The notes under the pieces: generated by a model
What the model was told of the DNA's origin: nothing
The model's database searches: none
Seen by the model: only the letters and a program-made list of their open reading frames with translations
In this document: one piece after another, positions 24,229 to 33,048 of the stretch
Layout of the letters: every line of letters begins with the position of its first letter
How positions within the stretch are numbered: the first letter of the stretch is position 1
Origin: a virus
Length of the DNA stretch: 64,000 nt
Reading direction: 5' to 3' (one strand)
IMG/VR virus record: IMGVR_UViG_3300025010_000029
Span: 1-64,000 of that record
Made by a program: the position numbers and the translations under genes

Positions 24229-26142
24229 TCAAGCCATTTGTTCTTTTACTTCTTCTAAATTTAATCCCTGCATTTCATTAATAAAAGTATAACCATCAAT
24301 TTCTTTTCCATTATAAAATTGTAAACTTGATACATACAACAACTCAATGGCCCTTGTTACAGCTACATATGCAAGCCTTCTTTCTTCTTCAACACCTATA
24401 TTGCCTAATCCGCACCCATCAGCTTTAATGTGCGGTAATAAGCCATCACATACACCTGCAACAAACACAATTGGGAATTCTAAACCTTTGCTTCGGTGTA
24501 TCGTCATTAATTTAACTGCATTTGTTGTTTCTTTGTTATTTTCAGCTTGTTTTACTAATTCAATGTAGGCTAAGAATGATTTTACTGTTTTGAAGTTTGT
24601 TATTGACATTGATAAACTATTTAAGTTTTCCAATATGTCTTTCTGTTCTTCTACATTTAATTCTTCTTCGCCAAGCATGTGCTTATCGTATCCACCTTGA
24701 ATGCGAATATAATCAACCATTTCAGCAGGAGTTTCAAATTCTTTAAGCTTATTAATGAGAGAATAAAATTCACTACCTTTTTCTGTTCTTTTTGATTTTG
24801 ATTCAAATGGTACTGCTTCGACTAATGAAATACCTTTTTTCGTACTTCTGACAGTAACTTTATCAACAAAAGTATTGCCTAAATACCTTGTTGGAGTATT
24901 AATAACTCTTTTAAAACTATCATAATCATTATCATCAATTATTAAAGTAAGATAAGCAATTATGTCCTTAATTTCTTTCCTGTTATAAAACCCTAACCCT
25001 CCAACAATCACATATGGTATACTTGCTTTTATTAATTCATCTTCAATTGCTCTGCTTTGGCTATTTGTACGATATAATACTGTAATATCCTTTTCACTGT
25101 ATCCTTCTGCCAATAAAGCCTTCATTTCATTTACAATTGCTTCACCTTCGGCATTTTCATCAGCATAATGGTTATAAACAACATCTTTCGTTGATTTTTT
25201 ATTTGCTCTAGTGAAAATTGTTTCTAGCACTTGGCTAATATTGTTTTTAATTAAACAATTCGCTATATCAACAATACGCCCTTGACTTCTATAATTAGTG
25301 TCAAGATTGTAAATATTTGTTGTACCCCATTGCTGTCTGAAATTTACGATTAATTCTACATTGGCACTTCTAAATCCGTAAATACTTTGTTTATCATCTC
25401 CTACAACGAAGACATTTTTATTTTCACCTGCCAATAGTTTCAATATACCTTCCTGAGCTGAATTAGTATCTTGGTATTCATCAACAAGAATGAATTGATA
25501 TTTTTTTTGGTAATATGCAAGCACTTCAGGATTATCTCTAAGAAGATAATAGCATTCAATTAACATATCATCAAATTCGATAAGTTTTTCTCTAGCTTTT
25601 GCAAATTCATAACCACGATAAAAATACCTATATCTTTCAGGAGAATCTTTTTCATCTGGTAATAATAAATGTTCTTCAGGTGATATTAAATTATTCTTTT
25701 GAAAACCAACCCAACCTTGCATCTCGTTAGGTTTCTTTAATTGATCCCATTTCATAGCTTTAAGTAAATCACTGGCAATTTTTTTATACTTCCACTTAGG
25801 CCCAATTTCATACCATTGCTTAGGACTTCTTGTGTTTTTCCAATGTTCACGCAAAATACTGAAACAAATACTATGGAATGTACCAATTGTTACATTATTT
25901 GCTTCAACGCCGATTAATTCTACTAAACGCTCTTTCATTTCTTCACTTGCTTTTTTGGTGAATGTTGTAGCTAAGATGTTTTGCGGTTTAACTTTACATT
26001 GCTTAATTAAGTAAGCAATTCTACTAATTAATACTTTGGTTTTACCAGAACCAGCCCCAGCGATTACTACTGCTGGACTTTTAAAATGTTTTACGGCTAA
26101 TAGCTGATTTCGATTTAGCCCTTCTAATATTTTTTCCGACAA
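24229..26142 (-). CDS. UvrD/PcrA-type superfamily 1 DNA helicase
   Basis: 637 residues. Motifs in order: LNRNQLLAVKH (Q motif), VIAGAGSGKTKVL (Walker A), TFTKKASEEM (Ia), ILVDEYQDTN (Walker B), VVGDDKQSIYGFRSA (III), LDTNYRS (IV), VKLMTIHRSKGLEFPIVFV (V) and EEERRLAYVAVTRA (VI). All helicase residues are present. It unwinds DNA 3'-5' in repair or rolling-circle replication. Start TTG 26142 is preferred because GAGGTG lies 7 nt upstream; ATG 26157 is inside the SD region. Shorter C-terminus than PcrA (no Tudor-like tail). Confidence 0.9.
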   Translation of the reverse strand: MSEKILEGLNRNQLLAVKHFKSPAVVIAGAGSGKTKVLISRIAYLIKQCKVKPQNILATTFTKKASEEMKERLVELIGVEANNVTIGTFHSICFSILREHWKNTRSPKQWYEIGPKWKYKKIASDLLKAMKWDQLKKPNEMQGWVGFQKNNLISPEEHLLLPDEKDSPERYRYFYRGYEFAKAREKLIEFDDMLIECYYLLRDNPEVLAYYQKKYQFILVDEYQDTNSAQEGILKLLAGENKNVFVVGDDKQSIYGFRSANVELIVNFRQQWGTTNIYNLDTNYRSQGRIVDIANCLIKNNISQVLETIFTRANKKSTKDVVYNHYADENAEGEAIVNEMKALLAEGYSEKDITVLYRTNSQSRAIEDELIKASIPYVIVGGLGFYNRKEIKDIIAYLTLIIDDNDYDSFKRVINTPTRYLGNTFVDKVTVRSTKKGISLVEAVPFESKSKRTEKGSEFYSLINKLKEFETPAEMVDYIRIQGGYDKHMLGEEELNVEEQKDILENLNSLSMSITNFKTVKSFLAYIELVKQAENNKETTNAVKLMTIHRSKGLEFPIVFVAGVCDGLLPHIKADGCGLGNIGVEEERRLAYVAVTRAIELLYVSSLQFYNGKEIDGYTFINEMQGLNLEEVKEQMA

Positions 26143-26164
26143 AATATAACACCTCATTTCATTT

Positions 26165-26380
26165 TTAATAATATGTAAGCTTTGCTAATTCATATCCTAA
26201 ATTAAATGTCTGTTGTAGCATTTTAGCAACTCTTTTAGCTATATTATAAGTTTGTCTATGTGTGATTAATTTTCTGCTATTATTGTCACATAAATATATC
26301 CCAAATAAGTTGCTTTTTTCTTTTACTATTTCAAAATAAGTATATTCTTCCGAAGTAGTATATTTAAATACCTGTTTCAT
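26165..26380 (-). CDS. Hypothetical 71-aa protein
   Basis: Upstream of the UvrD-like gene by 23 nt and first gene behind the promoter at 26436-26465. Basic, with a helical C-terminus (YNIAKRVAKMLQQTFNLGYE). No family recognised. Confidence 0.5.
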   Translation of the reverse strand: MKQVFKYTTSEEYTYFEIVKEKSNLFGIYLCDNNSRKLITHRQTYNIAKRVAKMLQQTFNLGYELAKLTYY

Positions 26381-26435
26381 TATTTACTTTCACACTCCTT
26401 TTAAATTTAATTGTATTATTTAAAAAACTCCTTCT

Positions 26436-26465
26436 ATTATACACTTAATATTTTGTTGTTGTCAA
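26436..26465 (-). promoter_or_regulatory. Promoter for the helicase unit
   Basis: Minus strand: TTGACA (26460-26465), 18-nt spacer, TATAAT (26436-26441). The spacer (ACAAAATATTAA...) is close to that of the SSB promoter. Confidence 0.7.
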
Positions 26466-26517
26466 GTATAAATATTAAGTGCATATACAAGGAATTTATA
26501 TACGACATTTTAATACG

Positions 26518-26724
26518 TTATATTATGTTATTGTTATTTTTATAACCTTGATAATATTTATTTGTTATTGTAAATAATTTTTTATACTTCTTTGCTTCTT
26601 CAAAACGTCCCATATCTACAGCTTCACAATATAAACGATAATAATGATTTGCAATTCCATAAATAATATCTAATACTCTTTTGTCATTTTGCATTTCATA
26701 AATCAATCTGTAAACATTTGACAT
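26518..26724 (-). CDS. Hypothetical 68-aa protein
   Basis: Helical, aromatic-rich (DIIYGIANHYYRLYCEAVDM), ending in an Asn-rich tail. Good SD (AGGAGGTATTAAT). No family recognised. Confidence 0.5.
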   Translation of the reverse strand: MSNVYRLIYEMQNDKRVLDIIYGIANHYYRLYCEAVDMGRFEEAKKYKKLFTITNKYYQGYKNNNNII

Positions 26725-26738
26725 ATTAATACCTCCTT

Positions 26739-26960
26739 TTAATATTTATAATTGCACTTTGTACATTTTTCATGCCACATTGTTCTACAATCAAGATCAG
26801 TTTCAGATATTAATTCTTGCCCACAATTAAAACAGAAACGATAATAATAATGTATTTTTTTATCTGTTATTCCGAACTTTTCTATAAACTTTTTAGATTC
26901 TTCATCATTAGATAGATATTTTATACTTATTTCAGCTTTTATACTTATTGGTTTACTCAT
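26739..26960 (-). CDS. Zinc-ribbon protein (73 aa)
   Basis: C-terminal half holds CFNCGQE, then CRTMWHEKCTKCNYKY, giving a Cys/His zinc cluster. The N-terminal half is charged. SD AAAGGAGG. Unknown function. Confidence 0.5.
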   Translation of the reverse strand: MSKPISIKAEISIKYLSNDEESKKFIEKFGITDKKIHYYYRFCFNCGQELISETDLDCRTMWHEKCTKCNYKY

Positions 26961-27056
26961 TTAATAATAAACCTCCTTTTTTATAATTGCATAGTTTAAT
27001 ATTACTATTCTTTTATTTAGAGTGTTAAACTACTTTTTTGTGAATGTGGTCTTTTA

Positions 27057-27509
27057 TTAAGTTATTAGATTAATTATATTATTATTTAAATACTTTCTAA
27101 TTTGACAAGTTAATTTTTCTCTATACTTACTACTATTAATATTATTAATAAATACTGTTAATTTTTCTTCTGAATCATTAGTAAATACTTTCATATAGCA
27201 TTCTACTAATTCATAAAAATGTTTTTTAATTTGACTAGCAGATGATAGTCGTGTTAATTTTTCTAATGTGCTCTCATAATCATAATCACTATTTTCATTA
27301 TTTTCTTCTAATAGACTCCAACAATCATTCATCACAATTTGAAATTTATTTAATATATTGTTTTTATCTTCTTGAGTTAAGTTGATAATTTGTTTTTTAA
27401 AACAATTTTCATTTATAATTGTATACATATTAATAGTAACAAGTTCTATTATAGATTTATATCCTTCAAAACATGTAGTATCAACTGGAATGTTTAAATA
27501 TTTACTCAT
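27057..27509 (-). CDS. Hypothetical 150-aa protein
   Basis: Mostly helical (YKSIIELVTINMYTIINENC, then LTRLSSASQIKKHFYELVEC). No motif recognised. First gene after the hairpin at 27581-27643. Confidence 0.5.
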   Translation of the reverse strand: MSKYLNIPVDTTCFEGYKSIIELVTINMYTIINENCFKKQIINLTQEDKNNILNKFQIVMNDCWSLLEENNENSDYDYESTLEKLTRLSSASQIKKHFYELVECYMKVFTNDSEEKLTVFINNINSSKYREKLTCQIRKYLNNNIINLIT

Positions 27510-27580
27510 TTTATATTCTCCTTTAAAATTATTTTTTATAAATTGTTTTTGTTTTAGTTATTATTATAACCTCCTTAATA

Positions 27581-27643
27581 CTTTATATTCTCTATAATAC
27601 CCTTTAATTTAACAGAACCAAAGGGTATTAACAAAATATAAAA
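27581..27643 (-). repeat. Nested intergenic hairpin NH-1
   Basis: Inner stem AATACCCTTT/AAAGGGTATT; weaker outer stem TTTATATT/AATATAAA with internal loop TGTT/ATAGAG. Between the 27644 and 27509 genes. Confidence 0.6.
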
Positions 27644-27826
27644 TTATATTATTTTTCTAAAAAATTTGCCATACCAATAATATTTATTCGGATTGTCAAT
27701 AAAATCTATTTTTATTTGTGGTGATACTTCCCATCCATGTTTTTTCATTTTCTCAATATGTTCATTTCTTTCTTCTTCTGAATCATAAATGTATTGAATA
27801 ATAGTAACCTCAGAAAATTTTTGCAT
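27644..27826 (-). CDS. Hypothetical 60-aa protein
   Basis: Short protein (VTIIQYIYDSEEERNEHIEK...) with an alternating hydrophobic N-terminus and an aromatic tail (YYWYGKFFRK). Its start is 6 nt from the stop of the GHKL/HEXXH gene, so cotranslated. No family recognised. Confidence 0.5.
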   Translation of the reverse strand: MQKFSEVTIIQYIYDSEEERNEHIEKMKKHGWEVSPQIKIDFIDNPNKYYWYGKFFRKII

Positions 27827-27832
27827 TTTTAT

Positions 27833-29212
27833 TTACCTCCTTCTTCTTTGCGTTCCCCTAGCAAACGCCCTACATGCTCTTGAAAATTCATTCTCAAATA
27901 CCACTGTACAATCATCAGCCCTACTTACTTGGTGTACTACTTCATGTATTAATGTATCAAACAATTGATCCCAATCTTCAAGAATTTCTTTTTCAATATA
28001 TATTGTTTGTTCTTTGTGTACGCACAAGCCACTACATTTATTACCATGATCATCATGTAAATTTTCTTTGTAGCGAATTGTATACATTTCAATTTCCATT
28101 GGTGATAAATAATACTTTGTTATAAGTTTTTTAACTTCTTTAATATTGTCTTTTTCTTCTTCTTCTAATTCCCTAACTTTAACATCTTCCCCTACAACAT
28201 CACCATGATGTTGTAGGGTTTTGATTGAATCAAATATACCAAGCTTCTCAAACAATGGAATAATACCACTTACAGGTTTGTCAAGTAAATTATAGTGTCT
28301 ATAAAGCACTTGCACATCAGCAGGAGAATTGCTGGCATAACATACTTTACTTCCCCATAATTCTTTTGCTACTGCTTGCCACAATTTGATATTTTTAGTG
28401 TTAAAGTAGTAAGAATCATATGTTTCCATACAACTCTCATTAATATTTAATAATACTGATTTTATTATTTCTTTGTCAATTGTTTCAGATAAAATGTACT
28501 CCCATACATGGTTGTTAATTGTCCATATACTTACAGCGTTTCTGTCTCTATTTGATAATCTTTTACCAACCAGATTATAACCATATAAGCACTTTAATTT
28601 TAAATCAATTTCAACACCATTGATATACAATTTGTTTGCATCTTTGAGAATCGAATTCTTGGTAAACAAATGTTTATCATTATTGCTGGCACTGATAAAA
28701 CCAAAACAAGCATTAGCTTGATTGAATTCTTCCTCAGAACATTCCAATGAAAATCTACAACCTGCTATTCTATTATTACGATAGATATATAATACTAATT
28801 CTTCACTGCTTAAACTCCCAATCTCAAATTTAGCTTCAATGTCATAACCTGGGATTGAAATTTGAGCATACTTGCCACATTGGGAAGCAACTTTAAGTGA
28901 TAATTTCATACCTTCGCCATTCTCACCTGGGCTATTGTTATCTTGACGTTGCTGTGAATTGCCAATGAGTAACATTTCCAATCCAAAACCTTTGCCATAA
29001 TCTTCCCATATTGCAATACCTGTTTGTTTGTCATAATAATGATTGCCATTTTGTCCCAATGTTTGTAAAGCATAAACATAATTTTGTGCAAATTCTTTGC
29101 AAGCATGAAGAATCGTCCAATTTGACAAATAATTGTTTGAAATAATTGTTTCCTTTCTTAAAAATAATTCCATTTGTTCTTGATTGTTGTTGATATTTAA
29201 AGCTGGTGACAT
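27833..29212 (-). CDS. GHKL-type ATPase domain fused to an HEXXH metallopeptidase-like domain
   Basis: 459 residues. The N-terminal ~150 residues carry Bergerat-fold motifs: N-box HACKEFAQNYVYA (Asn44), G1 EDYGKGFG (71-77) and G2 PGENGEGMKL (95-104), as in HSP90/MutL/MORC ATPases. The C-terminus has LIHEVVHQ (HEXXH 423-427) with a downstream Glu (about 440) as possible third ligand, a gluzincin-like zinc site; the two residue sets are intact. The protein ends in RRRR. The fusion suggests an ATP-gated protease or a sensor coupled to proteolysis. Both domain calls are by motif; substrate unknown. Confidence 0.65.
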   Translation of the reverse strand: MSPALNINNNQEQMELFLRKETIISNNYLSNWTILHACKEFAQNYVYALQTLGQNGNHYYDKQTGIAIWEDYGKGFGLEMLLIGNSQQRQDNNSPGENGEGMKLSLKVASQCGKYAQISIPGYDIEAKFEIGSLSSEELVLYIYRNNRIAGCRFSLECSEEEFNQANACFGFISASNNDKHLFTKNSILKDANKLYINGVEIDLKLKCLYGYNLVGKRLSNRDRNAVSIWTINNHVWEYILSETIDKEIIKSVLLNINESCMETYDSYYFNTKNIKLWQAVAKELWGSKVCYASNSPADVQVLYRHYNLLDKPVSGIIPLFEKLGIFDSIKTLQHHGDVVGEDVKVRELEEEEKDNIKEVKKLITKYYLSPMEIEMYTIRYKENLHDDHGNKCSGLCVHKEQTIYIEKEILEDWDQLFDTLIHEVVHQVSRADDCTVVFENEFSRACRAFARGTQRRRR

Positions 29213-29245
29213 AAATGTGAACCTCCTTGTTATATTTATTTTGTT

Positions 29246-29310
29246 AAAGTTATCTTTATAATATGCATTGTTTTTAATGAATATAACAATGCATACAGTA
29301 AAAACAACTT
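29246..29310 (-). repeat. Nested intergenic hairpin NH-2
   Basis: Inner stem TATGCATTGTT/AACAATGCATA; outer AAAGTTGTTTTTA pairs with TAAAGATAACTTT (with wobble). Overlaps the stop of the upstream gene and precedes the GHKL/HEXXH gene SD. Confidence 0.7.
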
Positions 29311-29756
29311 TATTCTAATGATTTTTGTATTTTCTCTTTCATTTCCAAAAGTTTTTCTATCTCTTTTTTATTTTGTTCAATATATTTATCTATCTTTTTT
29401 ATTTCCATTAATTTACTTTGCATTTCCATTTCAACAAAATATTCTTCAAGTGTCATGTTTTTATATTTTTCGCAATCTTTCATTGTATATACTATAGTAA
29501 CAATTTTTCCTTTTCTATCCATCTTACATCGCTTATCTTCTATTAAATCTAATTCTAATTTAAATATTTCCCTATAATACCCATACTTAATTGCCCAAAC
29601 ACTATATACTAATTCCTTAACCCCCAATTTTCTAAATATTTTAACTGCTATTTGTCTTGCAGTATCATGGAATTCTCCAACATTGATTTTTTGCCCTTCG
29701 AATTGTTTCATTTCTTTATTCAATGCATTTATTATTGTTTTAATTGTAGCACTCAT
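29310..29756 (-). CDS. Hypothetical 148-aa protein with C-terminal coiled coil
   Basis: Globular N-terminal region (FHDTARQIAVKIFRKLGVKE) followed by a ~45-residue coiled coil (KIDKYIEQNKKEIEKLLEM). No enzymatic motif. The last ~45 bp are partly duplicated at about 30790-30845. Confidence 0.5.
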   Translation of the reverse strand: MSATIKTIINALNKEMKQFEGQKINVGEFHDTARQIAVKIFRKLGVKELVYSVWAIKYGYYREIFKLELDLIEDKRCKMDRKGKIVTIVYTMKDCEKYKNMTLEEYFVEMEMQSKLMEIKKIDKYIEQNKKEIEKLLEMKEKIQKSLE

Positions 29757-29789
29757 TTTAAATAAAACCTCCTTGTTATATTTATCATA

Positions 29790-29840
29790 TTTCTTCTACA
29801 CTACCCATTATTATATTAAATAATGAGTAGAAACAAGAAA
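29790..29840 (-). repeat. Nested intergenic hairpin NH-3
   Basis: Inner stem CTACTCATTATT/AATAATGGGTAG (one wobble) inside outer TTTCTTG/TAGAAGAAA-type pairing. Between the DHH gene and the coiled-coil gene. Confidence 0.55.
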
Positions 29841-29844
29841 TCAT

Positions 29845-30702
29845 TTATATATTTTTAATTTTACCAATTATATCATGAAGATTTTTTTCAGTCATTATTT
29901 TACCTCTTGGAGAACCAGCAATGCCAGCATGACCTCCTGCTTCATTCCCCCAAAGTGACTGAACAATATCTTTACAATTAATTGTATCATCACTGCAACT
30001 TATTGTAATGTTGTTAAATGTTTTATTAAAACTGATAATAACTTTAGCAATAGTTTTTAATGTTGGAGAATAATAACTTGCATTGCAAAATACTTTATCT
30101 GTTATAAAAATACGATAATTTTCTGTTTCTTCAATTAGTAAACTCTCAGTAACACTCTGAATATTTTCTGCCCATTGTTTACCTTTTTTAATCCAAAATG
30201 AATTATCTCCATTAATTCCAAGTATTTCGTCTAATACTTGAGCATGTTGGAATATAGTATCTGTCACATCGGCAATTTCTGTTATGCGTGGTGCTCTATT
30301 TTCTGCTGTATAACTCCAATAGGCATTAAACAAATCTTGGATATGTTGAGGAAATTTATGGATATGATGAGGGCCATTTAAATCAATATATTCAGCGGCT
30401 TTCCAAAATTCGTCAATGTAATATTTATTACCAGTTAATGCCAATACACCACCGATAGTATCTAAATCTATATGAGAAACAATAATATTACTACCAATAG
30501 GCAAAGAAAAATCTCTTAAATCTACATTACAAGGTGAAGGACAATTTTTATATTTGTCTACGTGATGTGCTAATGTTATTATACTGCCTTCCAATACATT
30601 ATTACCATACTCTGCTTCAACAGTAGCATGAGGAACAAACGGTATATTTTGTGCTAACTCCCTAGTCGGTACTAGATAGATATTTACTGTTCTTTTTGTC
30701 AT
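29845..30702 (-). CDS. DHH/DHHA1-type phosphoesterase
   Basis: 285 residues. HIDLDTIGGVLAL corresponds to the D-x-D-x-x-G metal motif of DHH phosphoesterases, with a second acidic site near NVDLRDF and LAHHVDKY. The C-terminus has GNEAGGHAGIAGSPRG, the GGHxxAxG motif of the DHHA1 substrate-binding domain. The family includes RecJ, NrnA and c-di-AMP phosphodiesterases. Here it could turn over oligoribonucleotides or second-messenger nucleotides; the motif order is unusual enough that the subfamily is unclear. Confidence 0.6.
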   Translation of the reverse strand: MTKRTVNIYLVPTRELAQNIPFVPHATVEAEYGNNVLEGSIITLAHHVDKYKNCPSPCNVDLRDFSLPIGSNIIVSHIDLDTIGGVLALTGNKYYIDEFWKAAEYIDLNGPHHIHKFPQHIQDLFNAYWSYTAENRAPRITEIADVTDTIFQHAQVLDEILGINGDNSFWIKKGKQWAENIQSVTESLLIEETENYRIFITDKVFCNASYYSPTLKTIAKVIISFNKTFNNITISCSDDTINCKDIVQSLWGNEAGGHAGIAGSPRGKIMTEKNLHDIIGKIKNI

Positions 30703-30742
30703 GATAAAACCTCCATTTATTTTTAATTTAAGGCACTGTTTT

Positions 30743-30804
30743 AATTGCCTTTATAATATACACTGCTATTATTATATATGCAGTGTATACAGTAAAAACA
30801 ACTT
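30743..30804 (-). repeat. Nested intergenic hairpin NH-4
   Basis: Inner stem TATACACTGC/GCAGTGTATA (10 bp); outer AGTTGTTTTTA/TAAAGGCAATT pairs throughout with G-T wobbles. Precedes the DHH gene. Its upstream edge carries a copy of the 29296-29345 sequence. Confidence 0.7.
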
Positions 30805-30851
30805 TTATTTCTTCTAATGATTTTTGTAATTTCTCTTTCATTTCTCACATA

Positions 30852-30998
30852 TTATTTTAATTGTTTAATACAGCTTTTCATTTCAGTCCCACACTTAGGA
30901 CAATAACGTATTTCCTCACTGTTCCGATAATCATAGTCAGACGATCCCTCTTCTCCACATTTAGGGCATTTAGTAATCCACATTTCCTTCATTTCCAT
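30852..30998 (-). CDS. Zinc-ribbon micro-protein (48 aa)
   Basis: ATG 30998 behind AAAGGAGAGTGTTATT. Two CPKCG pairs (KCPKCGEEGS and YCPKCGTEMK) form a textbook ribbon. Probably an adaptor or regulator. Confidence 0.65.
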   Translation of the reverse strand: MEMKEMWITKCPKCGEEGSSDYDYRNSEEIRYCPKCGTEMKSCIKQLK

Positions 30999-31043
30999 AA
31001 TAACACTCTCCTTTATTTAATCAGCATTTAATACATTATACTC

Positions 31044-31265
31044 CTAACAAAATATATTATACTTAGCAAAAACAACATACCTTCCATTGTTCTGTTTAAA
31101 ACATCTAAATCTAATTATTGCTAATTCATGATAAATTCTTTTGTCAACATAAAAGCCATACTTTTTTGCTTCAGTAACCAATTCCATTAAATTATTACTA
31201 TGAATTCCTAACTCCAGCCCCTTTTTACCATGAATTGACATGTATATTTGATCTTGTCCCGACAT
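31044..31265 (-). CDS. Hypothetical 73-aa protein
   Basis: Small alpha/beta protein (QIYMSIHGKKGLELGIHSNN, then LMELVTEAKKYGFYVDKR). No family recognised. SD AAAGGAG. Confidence 0.5.
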   Translation of the reverse strand: MSGQDQIYMSIHGKKGLELGIHSNNLMELVTEAKKYGFYVDKRIYHELAIIRFRCFKQNNGRYVVFAKYNIFC

Positions 31266-31302
31266 AATTATATCACAACTCCTTTTAATTTATAATGTAT
31301 TT

Positions 31303-31363
31303 AAAAGCCTTTATCCCATACATTAACCTTAATTCTTAGCGTTAATGTACAGATAAAAACTTC
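31303..31363 (-). repeat. Nested intergenic hairpin NH-5
   Basis: Outer AAGTTTTTATC/GATAAAGGCTT (11 pairs, two wobbles), inner TACATTAAC/GTTAATGTA. Between amidoligase A and the 31265 gene. Confidence 0.7.
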
Positions 31364-31369
31364 TAATAC

Positions 31370-32932
31370 TTAGCTGATTAATTTTCTTAATTTCATATAT
31401 TGCAACAATTCGCTGTATTTATACATTTTTGCCCAATTTACAATATCGTTAAATGTCGTACTTTGAATATCTTGTAGTTTAACATCTCTAACAAAATTTA
31501 ACAAACACTGGCAGAATTGCAATGTAGCAACAAATGTTTCATACTTCAATGTACCTCTAAAAATTCTTAATTCAATTGTTTCTACATTTCTAATATTTAC
31601 GGTACAATAGCGGTCATGTTTATCTTCGGCATATTTTAATATTGTGTTAATGTCAGTATGGCAATATCTTTTGCACCATGTAGACAATTGGTCTTCTGTT
31701 CTACGTGAGAATAACACAAATTGATCCCAAAATACTTCTGTTACATATAACAATTTTGCAATATTATACTCTTGTTCTGTTCTAGTTTTACCGAATGCCT
31801 TTCTGTTAATGTGAACATGTAAACCACACGTTCCAGAAGTATGACTTCTATAACCTAATTTTATAGCTTTTTTCATTAACTCCTGCCATTTGAATTCTTT
31901 TAGATGTTTTTCCAATGTGGCAGGGTGACTAACAATTTCAAAACCATTGCAAGCTCTGCTATCTTTATCACAAATTGACCCATCGTATTTGGTGTAAAAT
32001 TTACTTTCATGTTTATTACCATTAACAATACTTAATAATCTTTTAGCGTTTTCATCACTGAAGCCACCTTCTCCAATTTCCAATTCTACACCAAAAAGGT
32101 CAGCTTGACTCTTTTTCATGTAAAATATTGGGTCTGGTCTATACTTATAATGATGAATAGCACTTGCCTCAAAAAAGCAGTTCATACAGTAATGTTTATT
32201 ATTAATAATATAAATATTAGATTTTATTTCCACCCAATTACCACATTCAGGACATAAATCATATTTATTTCTGCAATTATTACAAATTCTTCTACCATTA
32301 TTGTCAATTCCATTACTTTCTTTAATTAAATGATAACCACCACAACACCTACAATGAAAAAATTCTAATCTGAAACATTCTCTGCAATAATATTTGCCTT
32401 GATGTTCTGTCGCGTCACAACTTTCCGTATTTACTACAACACCACAACAACTACATGGTTTAAAATATCTATCATAGCATTTATCACAAATTGGTTTGTT
32501 ATTTTTGCCATATGTTTTGGTAACTTCAGAACGTAAGTGATAATTGTAACAATTAGAACACATTAAAAATTTCTCATTAAAACATTTTTCACAATAATCA
32601 ATATTATCCTTCCTATACATATAGTCTTCATGAATTTTTTCGCCACAACATTTACATGGTTTATAGTATCTATCATGACATTTACTACATATCATTCTGC
32701 CATTGGAATCTGTTATTAACTCTGATTTTAAAAGGTGTTTTCCACATTCACTACAATATGAATATTTTTCATTGAAGCATTTATAACATAATTTTTCTTC
32801 AGTTAAAACGTACATACTTCTAACATTTTTTTCAATTCCGCAGTCTGTACATACTTCAGTTATAACTGGGCTCCTTAGTGGTTGTAGTCTAAAACTGTAA
32901 TTCATGGTATAATTCATGTTAGATATTGTCAT
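31370..32932 (-). CDS. Zinc-finger amidoligase A
   Basis: 520 residues. Residues ~28-262 are a tandem array of CxxC zinc ribbons/LIM-like units (CTDCG, CSECG, CKCCGE, CSNCY, CSCCG, CRCCGG, CPECG). Residues ~280-500 match the putative amidoligase fold (glutamine-synthetase-like COOH-NH2 ligases): FGVELEIG at 280-287, FEIVSHPATL about 341-350, CGLHVHI 369-375 and RIFRGTLKYETF. These enzymes join a carboxylate to an amine using ATP. A paralog lies at 35115-36575, and a GATase II and a GGCT are nearby. The target may be a protein bound by the zinc array; inferred. Confidence 0.75.
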   Translation of the reverse strand: MTISNMNYTMNYSFRLQPLRSPVITEVCTDCGIEKNVRSMYVLTEEKLCYKCFNEKYSYCSECGKHLLKSELITDSNGRMICSKCHDRYYKPCKCCGEKIHEDYMYRKDNIDYCEKCFNEKFLMCSNCYNYHLRSEVTKTYGKNNKPICDKCYDRYFKPCSCCGVVVNTESCDATEHQGKYYCRECFRLEFFHCRCCGGYHLIKESNGIDNNGRRICNNCRNKYDLCPECGNWVEIKSNIYIINNKHYCMNCFFEASAIHHYKYRPDPIFYMKKSQADLFGVELEIGEGGFSDENAKRLLSIVNGNKHESKFYTKYDGSICDKDSRACNGFEIVSHPATLEKHLKEFKWQELMKKAIKLGYRSHTSGTCGLHVHINRKAFGKTRTEQEYNIAKLLYVTEVFWDQFVLFSRRTEDQLSTWCKRYCHTDINTILKYAEDKHDRYCTVNIRNVETIELRIFRGTLKYETFVATLQFCQCLLNFVRDVKLQDIQSTTFNDIVNWAKMYKYSELLQYMKLRKLIS

Positions 32933-32981
32933 AATAAAAAATCCCCCTCATTTTATTATATTTTTGTTATGTTAGAATCAT

Positions 32982-33048
32982 GATGTCTTTATTCTATACA
33001 CTATTATAATTAATATTTTATACTTGCTAGTGTATAGATAAAAACATC
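32982..33048 (-). repeat. Nested intergenic hairpin NH-6
   Basis: Outer GATGTTTTTAT/ATAAAGACATC (11 pairs, one wobble), inner CTATACACTA/TAGTGTATAG. It ends one base before the stop of the AUU-start gene. Confidence 0.75.
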
